A stretch of 64,000 nt of DNA from assembly GCA_037447455.1 (NCBI GenBank), contig JBBIGQ010000005.1, positions 1-64,000 of the forward strand, given 5' to 3'. The notes under the pieces are model-generated. The model made no database searches. It was not told the origin of the DNA and saw nothing but the letters and a program-made list of their open reading frames with translations. Position 1 is the first letter of the stretch, and every line of letters starts with the position of its first letter. Source of the DNA: BPGX01 sp037447455. GTDB lineage: Bacteria > Bacteroidota > Bacteroidia > B-17B0 > Aurantibacillaceae. Made by a program: the position numbers and the translations under genes. Below, piece by piece: positions 17,083 through 25,594 of this stretch.

Positions 17083-17391
17083 TTATACTCCTTTATTATT
17101 CTTTACCCACAGATAGGAAAACTCAATATATCGTTCCAAATCCATTTTGAATAAATTATCTGTATTTCTGTTTCCTACAATCACATTATAGGGAGTATCC
17201 TGAATAGATAAAACCGCTTTCTTATTTTGAAATATTTTCTTTACATCTTCTGCCTTTGTACAATCTAATACGCCTACCTTATGTCCAGACAATTTATCTT
17301 CCCAAATTTCTCCATACTTTAATCTACAATAAGGTAAAATCTTGGTGCGAATATTCTCATCACTATCTAATCGAGTTAATGGCTCTTTCAT
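17083..17391 (-). pseudogene. Remnant of a DNA methyltransferase (N-terminal fragment)
   Basis: This 102-residue reading frame includes V-G-V-L-D-C-T-K-A-E-D-V and I-Q-D-T-P-Y-N-V-I-V-G-N-R-N-T (DTPYN at 65-69). The latter resembles the catalytic D-P-P-Y-N motif of N6-adenine/N4-cytosine DNA methyltransferases, with Pro replaced by Thr. The frame stops about 30 residues later, before any target-recognition region or the AdoMet-binding F-X-G-X-G motif; full enzymes have 230 or more residues. The downstream LRR gene starts after 18 bp, so the remainder is gone. I read it as the stump of a lost restriction-modification or orphan methylase. Alternatively it is a small unrelated protein with a chance motif. 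Confidence 0.6.
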
Positions 17392-17423
17392 AATTTACTC
17401 AGTTTGTTTTTTATCCTTTTATT

Positions 17424-18791
17424 TTATTGTCCTTCTATACTCTCAACTATTAGTGTTGTGCTGGTGCAATGAGTAGCAAGTACTTTAACATACTCTCCTT
17501 TTTGATGCTGCTTTTTTGGGAAAACAACAACCACATTTTGAGAATTTCTGCCCATCCACATTTCGGATGATTTTCTTGAATCTTCTTCAATCAAAACTTC
17601 GTGAACTTTCCTCACCTGTTGTTTTACTTTTTCAGCACTGTGTTGTTGTTGTAAAGCAATAATTTCATTCAATCTGTTTTTCTTTACTTCTTCTGGCACA
17701 TCGTCTTTATATTTTCTCTCTGCCAAAGTTTTAGGGCGTTCACTGTACATAAACATATAAGCAAAGTCAAATTTGACAGCATTCATCAAGTCCAAAGTGG
17801 CTTGATGGTCGGCTTCTGTTTCTCCACAAAAACCTGCTATAATATCAGTAGATATAGCACAATCGGGCATATAGCGGCGAATGGCTTCAATACGGCTTAA
17901 ATACCATTCAGCAGTATATCCCCTATTCATTCGTTCTAATACTGTATTACTACCACTTTGAACCGGCAAATGAATGTACTTACAAATGTTAGGATACCGC
18001 GCCATTACTTCCAAAACTTCATCGGTCATATCTTTGGGATGTGAAGTAGAAAAACGAATTCGTAATTGAGTATCTATTTCTGCTACCATTTTCAGCAGCT
18101 TGGCAAAATTTACAGCGTTTTTATCTTGTTCTTTTTTTAGCAAATCCTTTTTAGCCCCATCGCCATTCCAATAATAGGAATCCACGTTTTGCCCAAGTAG
18201 TGTAACTTCTTTATATCCTTGTTTCAAAAGGCCTTCAACTTCTTTCAAAATTGAATGTGGATTTCGGCTTCTCTCTCTTCCTCTGGTAAATGGCACAACA
18301 CAAAAACTACACATATTATCACATCCTCGCATAATGCTGATAAATGCCGTAACACCATTAGAATTCAATCGTACAGGTGAAATATCGGCGTAGGTTTCTT
18401 CTTTACTAAGAATGACATTCACAGCTTTTTTGCCGTCTTCTGCTTCTTCTACTAAATCAGGCAAAGAACGATACGCATCAGGTCCCGCCACAATATCTAC
18501 GAGCTGCTCTTCTTCCAGCAATTGATTTTTCAATCGCTCTGCCATACAACCCAATACACCAACAATAGTATTTTTTTGTTTTTTAAGTTGTTTCAATTCA
18601 CGCAAGCGATAACGAATTTTTTGCTCTGCATTGTCCCGAATAGCGCAGGTATTGAGTAATATAAGATTGGCCTGCTCTGCTTCTTGTGCTAATTGAAACC
18701 CTTTTTCCGATAAAATAGCACCAACAATTTCGCTATCCGATACATTCATTTGGCATCCGTAAGATTCTATGTAAAACGTTTTTTGAGACAT
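17424..18791 (-). CDS. miaB: tRNA-2-methylthio-N6-dimethylallyladenosine synthase MiaB
   Basis: This 455-residue protein has three domains in the family order. The N-terminal UPF0004 domain has Y-G-C-Q-M-N, N-T-C-A-I-R and L-G-C-M-A-E-R (three Cys for one 4Fe-4S cluster). The radical-SAM core has R-G-C-D-N-M-C-S-F-C. A C-terminal TRAM domain ends the protein. It adds a methylthio group to i6A37 of tRNAs reading codons that begin with U. It lies 14 bp downstream of glmS on the same strand, so it is probably co-transcribed. Confidence 0.96.
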   Translation of the reverse strand: MSQKTFYIESYGCQMNVSDSEIVGAILSEKGFQLAQEAEQANLILLNTCAIRDNAEQKIRYRLRELKQLKKQKNTIVGVLGCMAERLKNQLLEEEQLVDIVAGPDAYRSLPDLVEEAEDGKKAVNVILSKEETYADISPVRLNSNGVTAFISIMRGCDNMCSFCVVPFTRGRERSRNPHSILKEVEGLLKQGYKEVTLLGQNVDSYYWNGDGAKKDLLKKEQDKNAVNFAKLLKMVAEIDTQLRIRFSTSHPKDMTDEVLEVMARYPNICKYIHLPVQSGSNTVLERMNRGYTAEWYLSRIEAIRRYMPDCAISTDIIAGFCGETEADHQATLDLMNAVKFDFAYMFMYSERPKTLAERKYKDDVPEEVKKNRLNEIIALQQQHSAEKVKQQVRKVHEVLIEEDSRKSSEMWMGRNSQNVVVVFPKKQHQKGEYVKVLATHCTSTTLIVESIEGQ

Positions 18792-18805
18792 ATTAAATTA
18801 ATATT

Positions 18806-20653
18806 TTATTCTACTGTCACACTTTTAGCAAGATTGCGGGGTTGATCTACATTGCATCCTCTTAATACCGCAATGTGATAAGCCAAGAGTTGCAATGGAA
18901 TGACTGAAATCAACGGGCTTAATGTTTCATCAGTTTCTGGAATTTCAATTAAATGGTCGGCAAATTGCTTAACGTGTTTATCTCCAGCCGTTACGATTGC
19001 AATGATTTTCCCTTTGCGAGCTTTTACTTCCTGAATGTTACTCAACACTTTTTCATAATTAGGCCCTTTGTTAGCTAAAAATACTACAGGCATGTTTTCA
19101 TCAATCAACGCAATAGGCCCGTGTTTCATTTCGGCGGCAGGATAACCTTCCGCATGAATGTATGATATTTCTTTAAGTTTTAATGCCCCTTCTAAAGCAA
19201 TTGGATAGCCATACCCACGACCTAAGTACAAAAAGTTTCTGGCATCTTTATAAATTTTAGCAACAATCTGAATGTAAGTATCACTTTCCAATACCTGTTC
19301 TATTTTTTGGGGAATGGCTTCTAATTCGTAAAGAAGAGAACGAAAACGATTAACAGGTAATGATTTTTTTAATTGAGCAATGTGTAAAGCCATTAAGCTT
19401 AATACTGTAATTTGTGCTGTAAATGCCTTAGTAGAGGCAACACCGATTTCGGGACCTGCGTGAGTATAACTACCTGCATGGGTTGCCCGTGCAATGGAAG
19501 AGCCCACTACATTACAAATTCCCAATACAGTAGCCCCCTTTTGTTTTGCTATCTCAATCGCTGCCAGCGTATCAGCAGTTTCACCACTTTGTGAAATAGC
19601 AATTACCACATCGTCTGGATATATAATGGGATTTCTGTAACGAAATTCTGATCCATATTCTACTTCTACAGGTATTCTTGTAAAATCTTCCAGCAAGTAT
19701 TCTCCAATCAAGCCCGCATGATAAGAAGTCCCACAGCCCACAATTATTATTCGTCTGGCTTTTGCTAATGTATCTTCATAATCTTTAATACCTCCTAAAA
19801 ATACTTTTCCTTCACTTGCATTGATTCTGCCCCGCATGCTGTCTTTGACGGATTTGGGTTGTTCAAAAATTTCTTTAAGCATAAAATGATCGTAACCACC
19901 TTTTTCAATGGCTTCTAATTCTAAAGTTAACTCTTCAATGTAAGGTGTAATTTCTTTTCTATCTTTTAAGTTGATAATTTTAATATCCTCCCCTTTTTTA
20001 ATCACTGCTACGGTTTCATCTTCTAAGTATACTACATTTTTGGTATATTCTATAATTGGTGAAGCATCGGAGGCAATGACGTATTCATTTTTTCCGATGC
20101 CAATTACCATAGGGCTACTTTTTCTGGCTACAATCAAGGTGTCCGGATTGTCTTTGTCCAGAATCACAATGGCGTAAGCACCAACAACTTGATTTAATGC
20201 GGCAATGACAGCATCTTCAAGAGATAATTTATCGTGTTGTTGAACATCTTCAATAAGATGCACAAGAACTTCTGTATCTGTTTCCGATAAAAATTGATGT
20301 CCCCGCTTTTTTAATCCTTCTTTTAGTGAAGAGTAATTTTCAATAATGCCATTGTGAATGATGGCTAATTTTTTGTTTTGAGACAAATGAGGATGTGCAT
20401 TGACATCATTCGGTTCGCCGTGCGTAGCCCATCTGGTATGGGTAATGCCAATTGTGCCGGATAGGTCTTTATCTTTGCAAAAAGCATCTAACTCTGATAC
20501 TTTTCCTTTCTTTTTGTAGATTTTGAGTTCTCCTTGTTCATTTATCATAGCTACGCCGGCACTGTCGTATCCTCTGTATTCAAGGCGGTAAAGTCCTTTT
20601 ATCAGAACTGGAAAGGCGCTTTTATCGCCCACATATCCTATAATACCACACAT
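18806..20653 (-). CDS. glmS: Glutamine--fructose-6-phosphate aminotransferase (isomerizing)
   Basis: This 615-residue protein begins M-C-G-I-I-G-Y-V-G; the Cys2 is the glutaminase nucleophile. The N-terminal glutaminase domain (about 1-220) has T-H-T-R-W-A-T-H-G. Two SIS sugar-isomerase domains follow (about 290-600), with C-G-T-S-Y-H-A and S-Q-S-G-E-T-A-D-T. It ends L-A-K-S-V-T-V-E, the family's conserved tail. It makes glucosamine-6-phosphate, the entry to peptidoglycan and lipopolysaccharide amino sugars. No glmS ribozyme is seen in the short upstream region. Confidence 0.97.
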   Translation of the reverse strand: MCGIIGYVGDKSAFPVLIKGLYRLEYRGYDSAGVAMINEQGELKIYKKKGKVSELDAFCKDKDLSGTIGITHTRWATHGEPNDVNAHPHLSQNKKLAIIHNGIIENYSSLKEGLKKRGHQFLSETDTEVLVHLIEDVQQHDKLSLEDAVIAALNQVVGAYAIVILDKDNPDTLIVARKSSPMVIGIGKNEYVIASDASPIIEYTKNVVYLEDETVAVIKKGEDIKIINLKDRKEITPYIEELTLELEAIEKGGYDHFMLKEIFEQPKSVKDSMRGRINASEGKVFLGGIKDYEDTLAKARRIIIVGCGTSYHAGLIGEYLLEDFTRIPVEVEYGSEFRYRNPIIYPDDVVIAISQSGETADTLAAIEIAKQKGATVLGICNVVGSSIARATHAGSYTHAGPEIGVASTKAFTAQITVLSLMALHIAQLKKSLPVNRFRSLLYELEAIPQKIEQVLESDTYIQIVAKIYKDARNFLYLGRGYGYPIALEGALKLKEISYIHAEGYPAAEMKHGPIALIDENMPVVFLANKGPNYEKVLSNIQEVKARKGKIIAIVTAGDKHVKQFADHLIEIPETDETLSPLISVIPLQLLAYHIAVLRGCNVDQPRNLAKSVTVE

Positions 20654-20706
20654 ATACTTTTTGCTGTAAAGATACGAAACAAATTTTAGCCAATTATAGT
20701 CAAACT

Positions 20707-22286
20707 TTATTTTTTTTGTATCAAAATTTTTTCCTTGAGGTGTAAGTGATTATTTGAGTTTTTCCATTCAATAAAATAAAAACCACTTTCGTATGTATCA
20801 ACATTCAACTCTGTTTCAGAAGAATAAGTAGTTGATTCTAATATTTTTCTACCATTAATGTCATAGAGAGTTATTTCTGATTTACCTTGTATTGGGGGGA
20901 AAATGGTAACTTGAATTTTTTTATCGGCAGGATTAGGATATACTACCATTTGAGGAGAATATTGGTGTTGAGATCTTGTAAATTCTTTTACGGAAACGGT
21001 CATCAAACTGTCAATGTTTAGATTTTCATCACCAGGTTGATAGATAGTAAACATAAATGAATCAAAAAACATTTCGTCGGATGTTTGATAACCGGCATAT
21101 ATATTTTGTGGTGGGTTAAACGGATTGTTAGGGTTAGATGCTGTATTATCATAAGTATGAATGCCTGTCCATTTATAATTAGCAGGAATAATGACGGGCT
21201 TTTTGTAAAAATAGTAACCTTGCCAATTAAAATTCCAATCATTGATGCGAATTAATTTTACAGTGTCTGTAAATGTAGGAGATACGGCAAAGTTGACAAT
21301 GTTTTTACCTATAAGATGTTGATGAGGGTTAGCAGATAAAACAGTGATAGGTAAATAGAACTTACAATTATTGAATATACCGGAGGTGGGACATTCATTA
21401 GTGTACGTTTGAACAGTGCCTGCTGGTATATTTAATGACCAGTTCTGTAACAAAGGTACTGTATAAACTTCTCTGATGTTTGTTTCACTTGTTGGGTATA
21501 AAAAAATACGTACTTTAGTAGAGTCAAGCTGGCCTATGGTTCCTTTGGGGTAGTGAATTTGAAATACGATATTACAATTGGGATATAAAGGTATGCCAAA
21601 TTTGGCTGGTACAACAGAAGGTAAAATCACTGGCCCGAACCTGGATCATAACCCGCTAAACCAAATTGTCCCATCACATTATAACAATTAGTGTAAGTAG
21701 TTGTAACGCTGGGTTTTGAACTGCTTGTATCAGCAGTAATAATGGCATGGTGCACAATAGATGGATTGCCAGGAACAATTTCAATGGCTTTCACATAACG
21801 CAGTGTGGGATTATTGATAGGAATAGAAAAACAAACGTATTCATCATTCGTAGTGGCCTGTGAGGTATAGTTAGGTATTTTAACTTCAATATCAGGTGTG
21901 CCGGGTAATTGATAAACATTGGTATAAGTAGGAGGAACAGGCGCATTAGTCATATTTCCTTGCGGGGTACCATTATTAACCCAATCTACTATTTTTTGTA
22001 ATTCTGTTGGAGTGAGTATTCTTTCTTCAATAAATCTTGTGCAACTTGTATCAGGAGGCCATGGCGGCATAATCCCATTTTGAACGTCATATTTTATAAT
22101 TGATTTATACGTTACGGCTGTGGTGTAATTTATCAACGAAAAAGGCGCAATTCCACCATCGTGATGACATTTGGTACATTTATTGTAAAAGATAGGTGCG
22201 ATGTCATCAGCCCAAGTAGGAACTTGAGAAAATGTGCTGAAAGACAAGAATAATAGTAACAAAGAAATACTTAAAAGTTTTTTCAT
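20707..22286 (-). pseudogene. Frameshifted secreted cytochrome c / copper type II monooxygenase-like protein with T9SS sorting domain
   Basis: Two reading frames form one broken gene. The upstream one (22286-21627, 219 residues) has a signal peptide and C-T-K-C-H-H, a class I haem-binding motif. It enters a copper type II ascorbate-dependent monooxygenase domain with a copper-site-like V-H-H-A-I. It then stops after D-P-G-S-G. The downstream one (from a GTG at 21630, 307 residues) has no signal peptide and resumes in the -1 frame with P-V-I-L-P-S, F-Q-I-H-Y-P-K-G and N-P-H-Q-H-L-I-G. It ends in a type A sorting domain (V-Y-P-N-P-A-D-K-K). One missing base near the G-G-G-C-C at 21631-21636 explains the break. 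The frames overlap by GTGA, so coupled re-initiation is possible. Promoter -7 box TACTTTTG is at 22304-22311 (minus). Confidence 0.8.
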
Positions 22287-22348
22287 AGCATATTATTTAT
22301 ATGCAAAAGTAGATATTTTTTACTACTTAAGAAAAAAGATGTTGTTTT

Positions 22349-23773
22349 TTATTGTTTATTTTTACTTAGTACCACAATATTTTCAACATGTGTAGTGTGT
22401 GGAAACATATCTACTGGTTGAACTTTTTGAATGCTGTATAGATCAGATAAAAAACTAATATCCCTTGCTTGTGAGGGCGGACTACAACTGACATACACAA
22501 TTCTTTGCGGTGCAATTTTGCGAATCTGATGTATCACATCCTTGTGCATACCCGCTCTTGGCGGATCTGTTATTATCACATCTGGTTTTCCATTCTGAAT
22601 AACGAAATCATGGAATAGTAATTCCTTTATATCCCCGGTAAAAAAATCTATATTATTTATTTCGTTCAATTGAGCATTTGCTTTGGCATCTTCTACAGCA
22701 TTTTGTACATATTCAATACCAATGACCTTTTGGAATTTATCGGCTACATATAATCCAATTGTGCCTGTTCCGCAATACAAATCGTACACCAATTCATTAC
22801 CCGATAATTGAGCATACTCTTTTACAAGATTATACATTCGTTTGGCTTGCAAAGAATTAGTTTGAAAGAAAGAATTCGGACTAATCTTAAACTTCAAATG
22901 ACCTAATTGCTCAGTAATGTAGTCTTGACCTTTGTAAAGAAACAATTTTCCATTGGATAAACTTTCATTGGCCATGAAAAGATGCGCATACATCAAAGAT
23001 TGAATAAACGGGAACTTTTGATAAATGGCATCTAAGATTGGGAAAATAATTTCTTCTTTTAATTCATAAACTCCTAAAATAACCATCCACTCATTCAATG
23101 TAGTGTTTCGTATGGTCAGCGTACGCAATAATCCCTGATGATTTTTTATATCAAAAAAAGAAATATGATTTTTCAAAGCATACTCACGAACAAAATTTCG
23201 GATTTGATTGGAAATATCGTTTTGCAAATAACATTGATGAATGTCTAACACTTTATCAAATGCCCCTGATTTGTGAAAGCCGAGTGCATGCGTAATTTCA
23301 GATGTTTCTTTATTAAAAAATTCTGGTTCTATCCAACGTTTGTTTGAAAATGTAAATTCTAATTTATTTCGGTAAAACTGAATCTGCGGGCTTTTGATAG
23401 GTTCTTCAATGGAAGGGTAATTTAAATTACCTATTCTTTTTAAGGCATCTTCAATAAATTTTTTCTTAAATGATAATTGTGCCTCATAAGATAAATGTTG
23501 CCATTTGCAGCCACCACAATATCCAAAGTGCTTACAAAATGCAGATACTCTATAGGGCGATGGATGTAGAATTTTATCTGCTTCTGCTATTACATAACTC
23601 CCTTTTACTTGGGTAATCCTAACATTGGCAATATCTTTTGGTACAATGGATTCTGTAAATACAACGACATTGTCCTGTGTTCTTCCAATGCCCATTCCTT
23701 CTGCGGAAATATCCTGAAATTCAACATTTTCAAGTAGTTGTCCTTTTTTAAATTTTTCTTTGAGATGTGCCAT
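22349..23773 (-). CDS. rlmD: 23S rRNA (uracil-5-)-methyltransferase, RlmD/RumA family
   Basis: This 474-residue protein has an N-terminal TRAM domain (about 10-70), a 4Fe-4S site C-K-H-F-G-Y-C-G-G-C-K-W, and a class I methyltransferase domain. The latter has Y-D-L-Y-C-G-T-G-T-I-G, D-P-P-R-A-G and catalytic Y-V-S-C-S-P-P. The family methylates U1939 (sometimes U747) of 23S rRNA with AdoMet; a tRNA-U54 specificity cannot be excluded from sequence alone. It follows thiL by 4 bp on the same strand, so the two genes are likely one operon. Confidence 0.92.
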   Translation of the reverse strand: MAHLKEKFKKGQLLENVEFQDISAEGMGIGRTQDNVVVFTESIVPKDIANVRITQVKGSYVIAEADKILHPSPYRVSAFCKHFGYCGGCKWQHLSYEAQLSFKKKFIEDALKRIGNLNYPSIEEPIKSPQIQFYRNKLEFTFSNKRWIEPEFFNKETSEITHALGFHKSGAFDKVLDIHQCYLQNDISNQIRNFVREYALKNHISFFDIKNHQGLLRTLTIRNTTLNEWMVILGVYELKEEIIFPILDAIYQKFPFIQSLMYAHLFMANESLSNGKLFLYKGQDYITEQLGHLKFKISPNSFFQTNSLQAKRMYNLVKEYAQLSGNELVYDLYCGTGTIGLYVADKFQKVIGIEYVQNAVEDAKANAQLNEINNIDFFTGDIKELLFHDFVIQNGKPDVIITDPPRAGMHKDVIHQIRKIAPQRIVYVSCSPPSQARDISFLSDLYSIQKVQPVDMFPHTTHVENIVVLSKNKQ

Positions 23774-23777
23774 AACA

Positions 23778-24824
23778 TTAAAAATGTTTCCAACCTTGTG
23801 CTGTAATCGGATGAACGGTTCCCGATTTGGAAATTAAATTGTATTTTTTGGAAAGTTCTGTAATATAACCAATAATGCTAAAGTCGGGGTGATTTTTAAT
23901 TTTATCGTATTCGCTTGATGGAAGGGTAAACAATAGTTCATAATCTTCGCCGCCATTCATCGCACAGGTGGTAGGGTCTAAGTTAAATTCTCTGGCACGT
24001 TGATGCGTTTGTATATCTATAGGAATTTTTTCTTCATAAATTTCACATCCAACATTAGATTGTGTGCAAATATGAATAATTTCAGAGGCCAATCCGTCGC
24101 TGATGTCAATCATTGAAGTGGGTTGAATATTCAATCGTTGAAACTCTTCAATAATGTCTTTTCTGGCTTCGGGTTTGAGTTGTCGTTCTAAAATGTAGTC
24201 ATTGCCTTCTAAATCGGGCTGAACTTTTGGATTTTCAAGGAAGACGGCTTTTTCTCGTTCTAAAATTTTTAATCCCATAAACGCACCGCCCAAATCACCA
24301 GTAACGACGATGAGATCTTTTTCTTTTGCGCTATTTCGGTAAACAATTTTATTTTTTTCTACTTCACCAATGGCTGTAATGTTGATGACCATTCCTTTGT
24401 GAATAGTAGAAGTATCGCCACCGACAAGGTCTACTTGATATTTTTTACAAGCCAACAAAATGCCAGAATAAAGTTCTTCAATGGCTTCTAATGTAAAACG
24501 ATTGGAAACGGCTAATGATAGTACAATTTGTTTGGGGGTGCCGTTCATTGCGTAAATATCACTGAGGTTGACAACAACGGACTTATAACCTAAATGTTTC
24601 AAAGGTGTATAAGTTAAATCAAAGTGAATGCCTTCTACCAAAATATCGGTGGTGACGAGTGTGTAGTGTGTTTCATTTTTTTCAATGACAGCGGCATCAT
24701 CGCCAATCCCTTTAATGGTTTGAGAATGGTAATGCTTTACACTTTTTTGAATGTGTTCAATAAGTCCAAATTCACCAAGGTCTGAAAGTGGCGTAAGGTT
24801 TTTGTTTTGAAAATTGTCCGACAT
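23778..24824 (-). CDS. thiL: Thiamine-monophosphate kinase
   Basis: This 348-residue protein starts M-S-D-N-F-Q at 24824 (an upstream ATG adds six residues). ThiL motifs in order: L-G-E-F-G-L-I near the start, G-I-G-D-D-A-A-V, T-T-D-I-L-V-E-G-I-H-F, Y-K-S-V-V-V-N-L-S-D-I-Y-A-M, V-G-G-D-T and M-I-D-I-S-D-G-L-A-S-E. It phosphorylates thiamine phosphate to the pyrophosphate cofactor with ATP. A -7 box TATTTTTG lies at 24840-24847 (minus strand) with a CAA-complement -33 box 23 bp away. No TPP riboswitch is visible in the short leader. Confidence 0.94.
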   Translation of the reverse strand: MSDNFQNKNLTPLSDLGEFGLIEHIQKSVKHYHSQTIKGIGDDAAVIEKNETHYTLVTTDILVEGIHFDLTYTPLKHLGYKSVVVNLSDIYAMNGTPKQIVLSLAVSNRFTLEAIEELYSGILLACKKYQVDLVGGDTSTIHKGMVINITAIGEVEKNKIVYRNSAKEKDLIVVTGDLGGAFMGLKILEREKAVFLENPKVQPDLEGNDYILERQLKPEARKDIIEEFQRLNIQPTSMIDISDGLASEIIHICTQSNVGCEIYEEKIPIDIQTHQRAREFNLDPTTCAMNGGEDYELLFTLPSSEYDKIKNHPDFSIIGYITELSKKYNLISKSGTVHPITAQGWKHF

Positions 24825-24943
24825 AAAAAACTTGTGTGGCAAAAATAGATATAATCCCTATAAAAGCCATCAATAAATAATGATAATCACTTATAATATA
24901 ATTATAATTGACTTACTGAAAAAAAACATTATTTCTTGAGAAG

Positions 24944-25027
24944 TACCCGAGGCGGGAGTCGAACCCGCAATCCTTTGCAGGAACTGGTTTTTGAGACCAG
25001 CGCGTCTACCAATTCCGCCACCCGGGC
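24944..25027 (-). tRNA. tRNA-Leu (anticodon CAA)
   Basis: The 84-base gene has acceptor GCCCGGG with CTCGGGT, anticodon arm CTGGT-CTCAAAA-ACCAG (anticodon CAA), a long class II variable arm and a T loop TTCGACT. Discriminator A; no encoded CCA. It is last in a row of four minus-strand tRNA genes. Confidence 0.95.
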
Positions 25028-25053
25028 ATTTTTTACCTTACAACAAATCAATG

Positions 25054-25140
25054 TACCCGGGGCGGGACTTGAACCCGCACGGCATTATTAGTGCCACAGG
25101 ATTTTAAGTCCTGCGTGTCTACCAATTCCACCACCCAGGC
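25054..25140 (-). tRNA. tRNA-Leu (anticodon TAA)
   Basis: The 87-base gene has acceptor GCCTGGG with CCCGGGT, anticodon arm CAGGA-CTTAAAA-TCCTG (anticodon TAA), a long class II variable arm and a T loop TTCAAGT. Discriminator A. It lies 26 bp upstream of tRNA-Leu(CAA), so the two are probably processed from one transcript. Confidence 0.95.
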
Positions 25141-25173
25141 AAACATTTGTTGTATAATAAAACGGAGAACGAG

Positions 25174-25209
25174 CACGGCTGTTCTATCTAACACGGCTGT
25201 TCTATCTAA
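25174..25209. repeat. Perfect 18-bp tandem duplication in the tRNA spacer
   Basis: The unit at 25174-25191 (CACGGCTGTTCTATCTAA) is repeated exactly at 25192-25209, between tRNA-Leu(TAA) and tRNA-Gly(GCC). Two perfect copies indicate a recent duplication. No function is apparent. Confidence 0.85.
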
Positions 25210-25220
25210 AAACTAAAAAG

Positions 25221-25293
25221 AGCGGGAAACGGGACTCGAACCCGCGACCCTCACCTTGGCAAGGTGATGCTCTACCAACTGAGCTACTCCCGC
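25221..25293 (-). tRNA. tRNA-Gly (anticodon GCC)
   Basis: The 73-base gene has acceptor GCGGGAG with TTCCCGC, D arm GCTC/GAGC, anticodon arm TCACC-TTGCCAA-GGTGA (anticodon GCC) and T loop TTCGAGT. Discriminator T. It differs from the neighbouring tRNA-Gly(CCC) almost only in the anticodon arm, indicating a gene duplication. Confidence 0.95.
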
Positions 25294-25331
25294 ATTGTCA
25301 AAGTACTTTCTACAAAATTAAAATTCGCTGG

Positions 25332-25364
25332 CAAATATACATACAATTTATTTGAAATTCCAAA
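25332..25364 (-). promoter_or_regulatory. Bacteroidota-type promoter for tRNA-Gly(GCC) and the tRNA-Leu genes
   Basis: Read on the minus strand: TTTG (complement of 25361-25364), 21 bp, then TATATTTG (complement of 25332-25339). Both boxes match the consensus. Transcription would begin near 25325, about 30 bases before the tRNA-Gly 5' end. Confidence 0.65.
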
Positions 25365-25427
25365 TTTATTTTTAATAATACATTTTTGCCGCCCTCAAAA
25401 ATATTAATGAATTATCTTTCTACTTCG

Positions 25428-25500
25428 AGCGGGAAACGGGACTCGAACCCGCGACCCTCACTTTGGGAAAGTGATGCTCTACCAACTGAGCTACTCCCGC
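25428..25500 (-). tRNA. tRNA-Gly (anticodon CCC)
   Basis: The 73-base gene has acceptor GCGGGAG with TTCCCGC, anticodon arm TCACT-TTCCCAA-AGTGA (anticodon CCC) and T loop TTCGAGT. Discriminator T. A -7-like TAAATTTG is found on the minus strand at 25519-25526. The spacer of about 134 bp to tRNA-Gly(GCC) carries a second promoter. Confidence 0.95.
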
Positions 25501-25594
25501 CTAAATTTTGTGGCGAAACAAATTTACAAAATTTTTATTCAGCAAACTTTAAAACCATTTGATTTTTTTAATGTATTTTTGTGCAAAAAGAATT

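Noticed and set aside
21627..21630. GTGA overlap as true start of a separate secreted protein
   Set aside because: The second frame starts in the middle of a conserved domain and lacks a signal peptide although it ends in a T9SS domain, so a frameshift is a better explanation.
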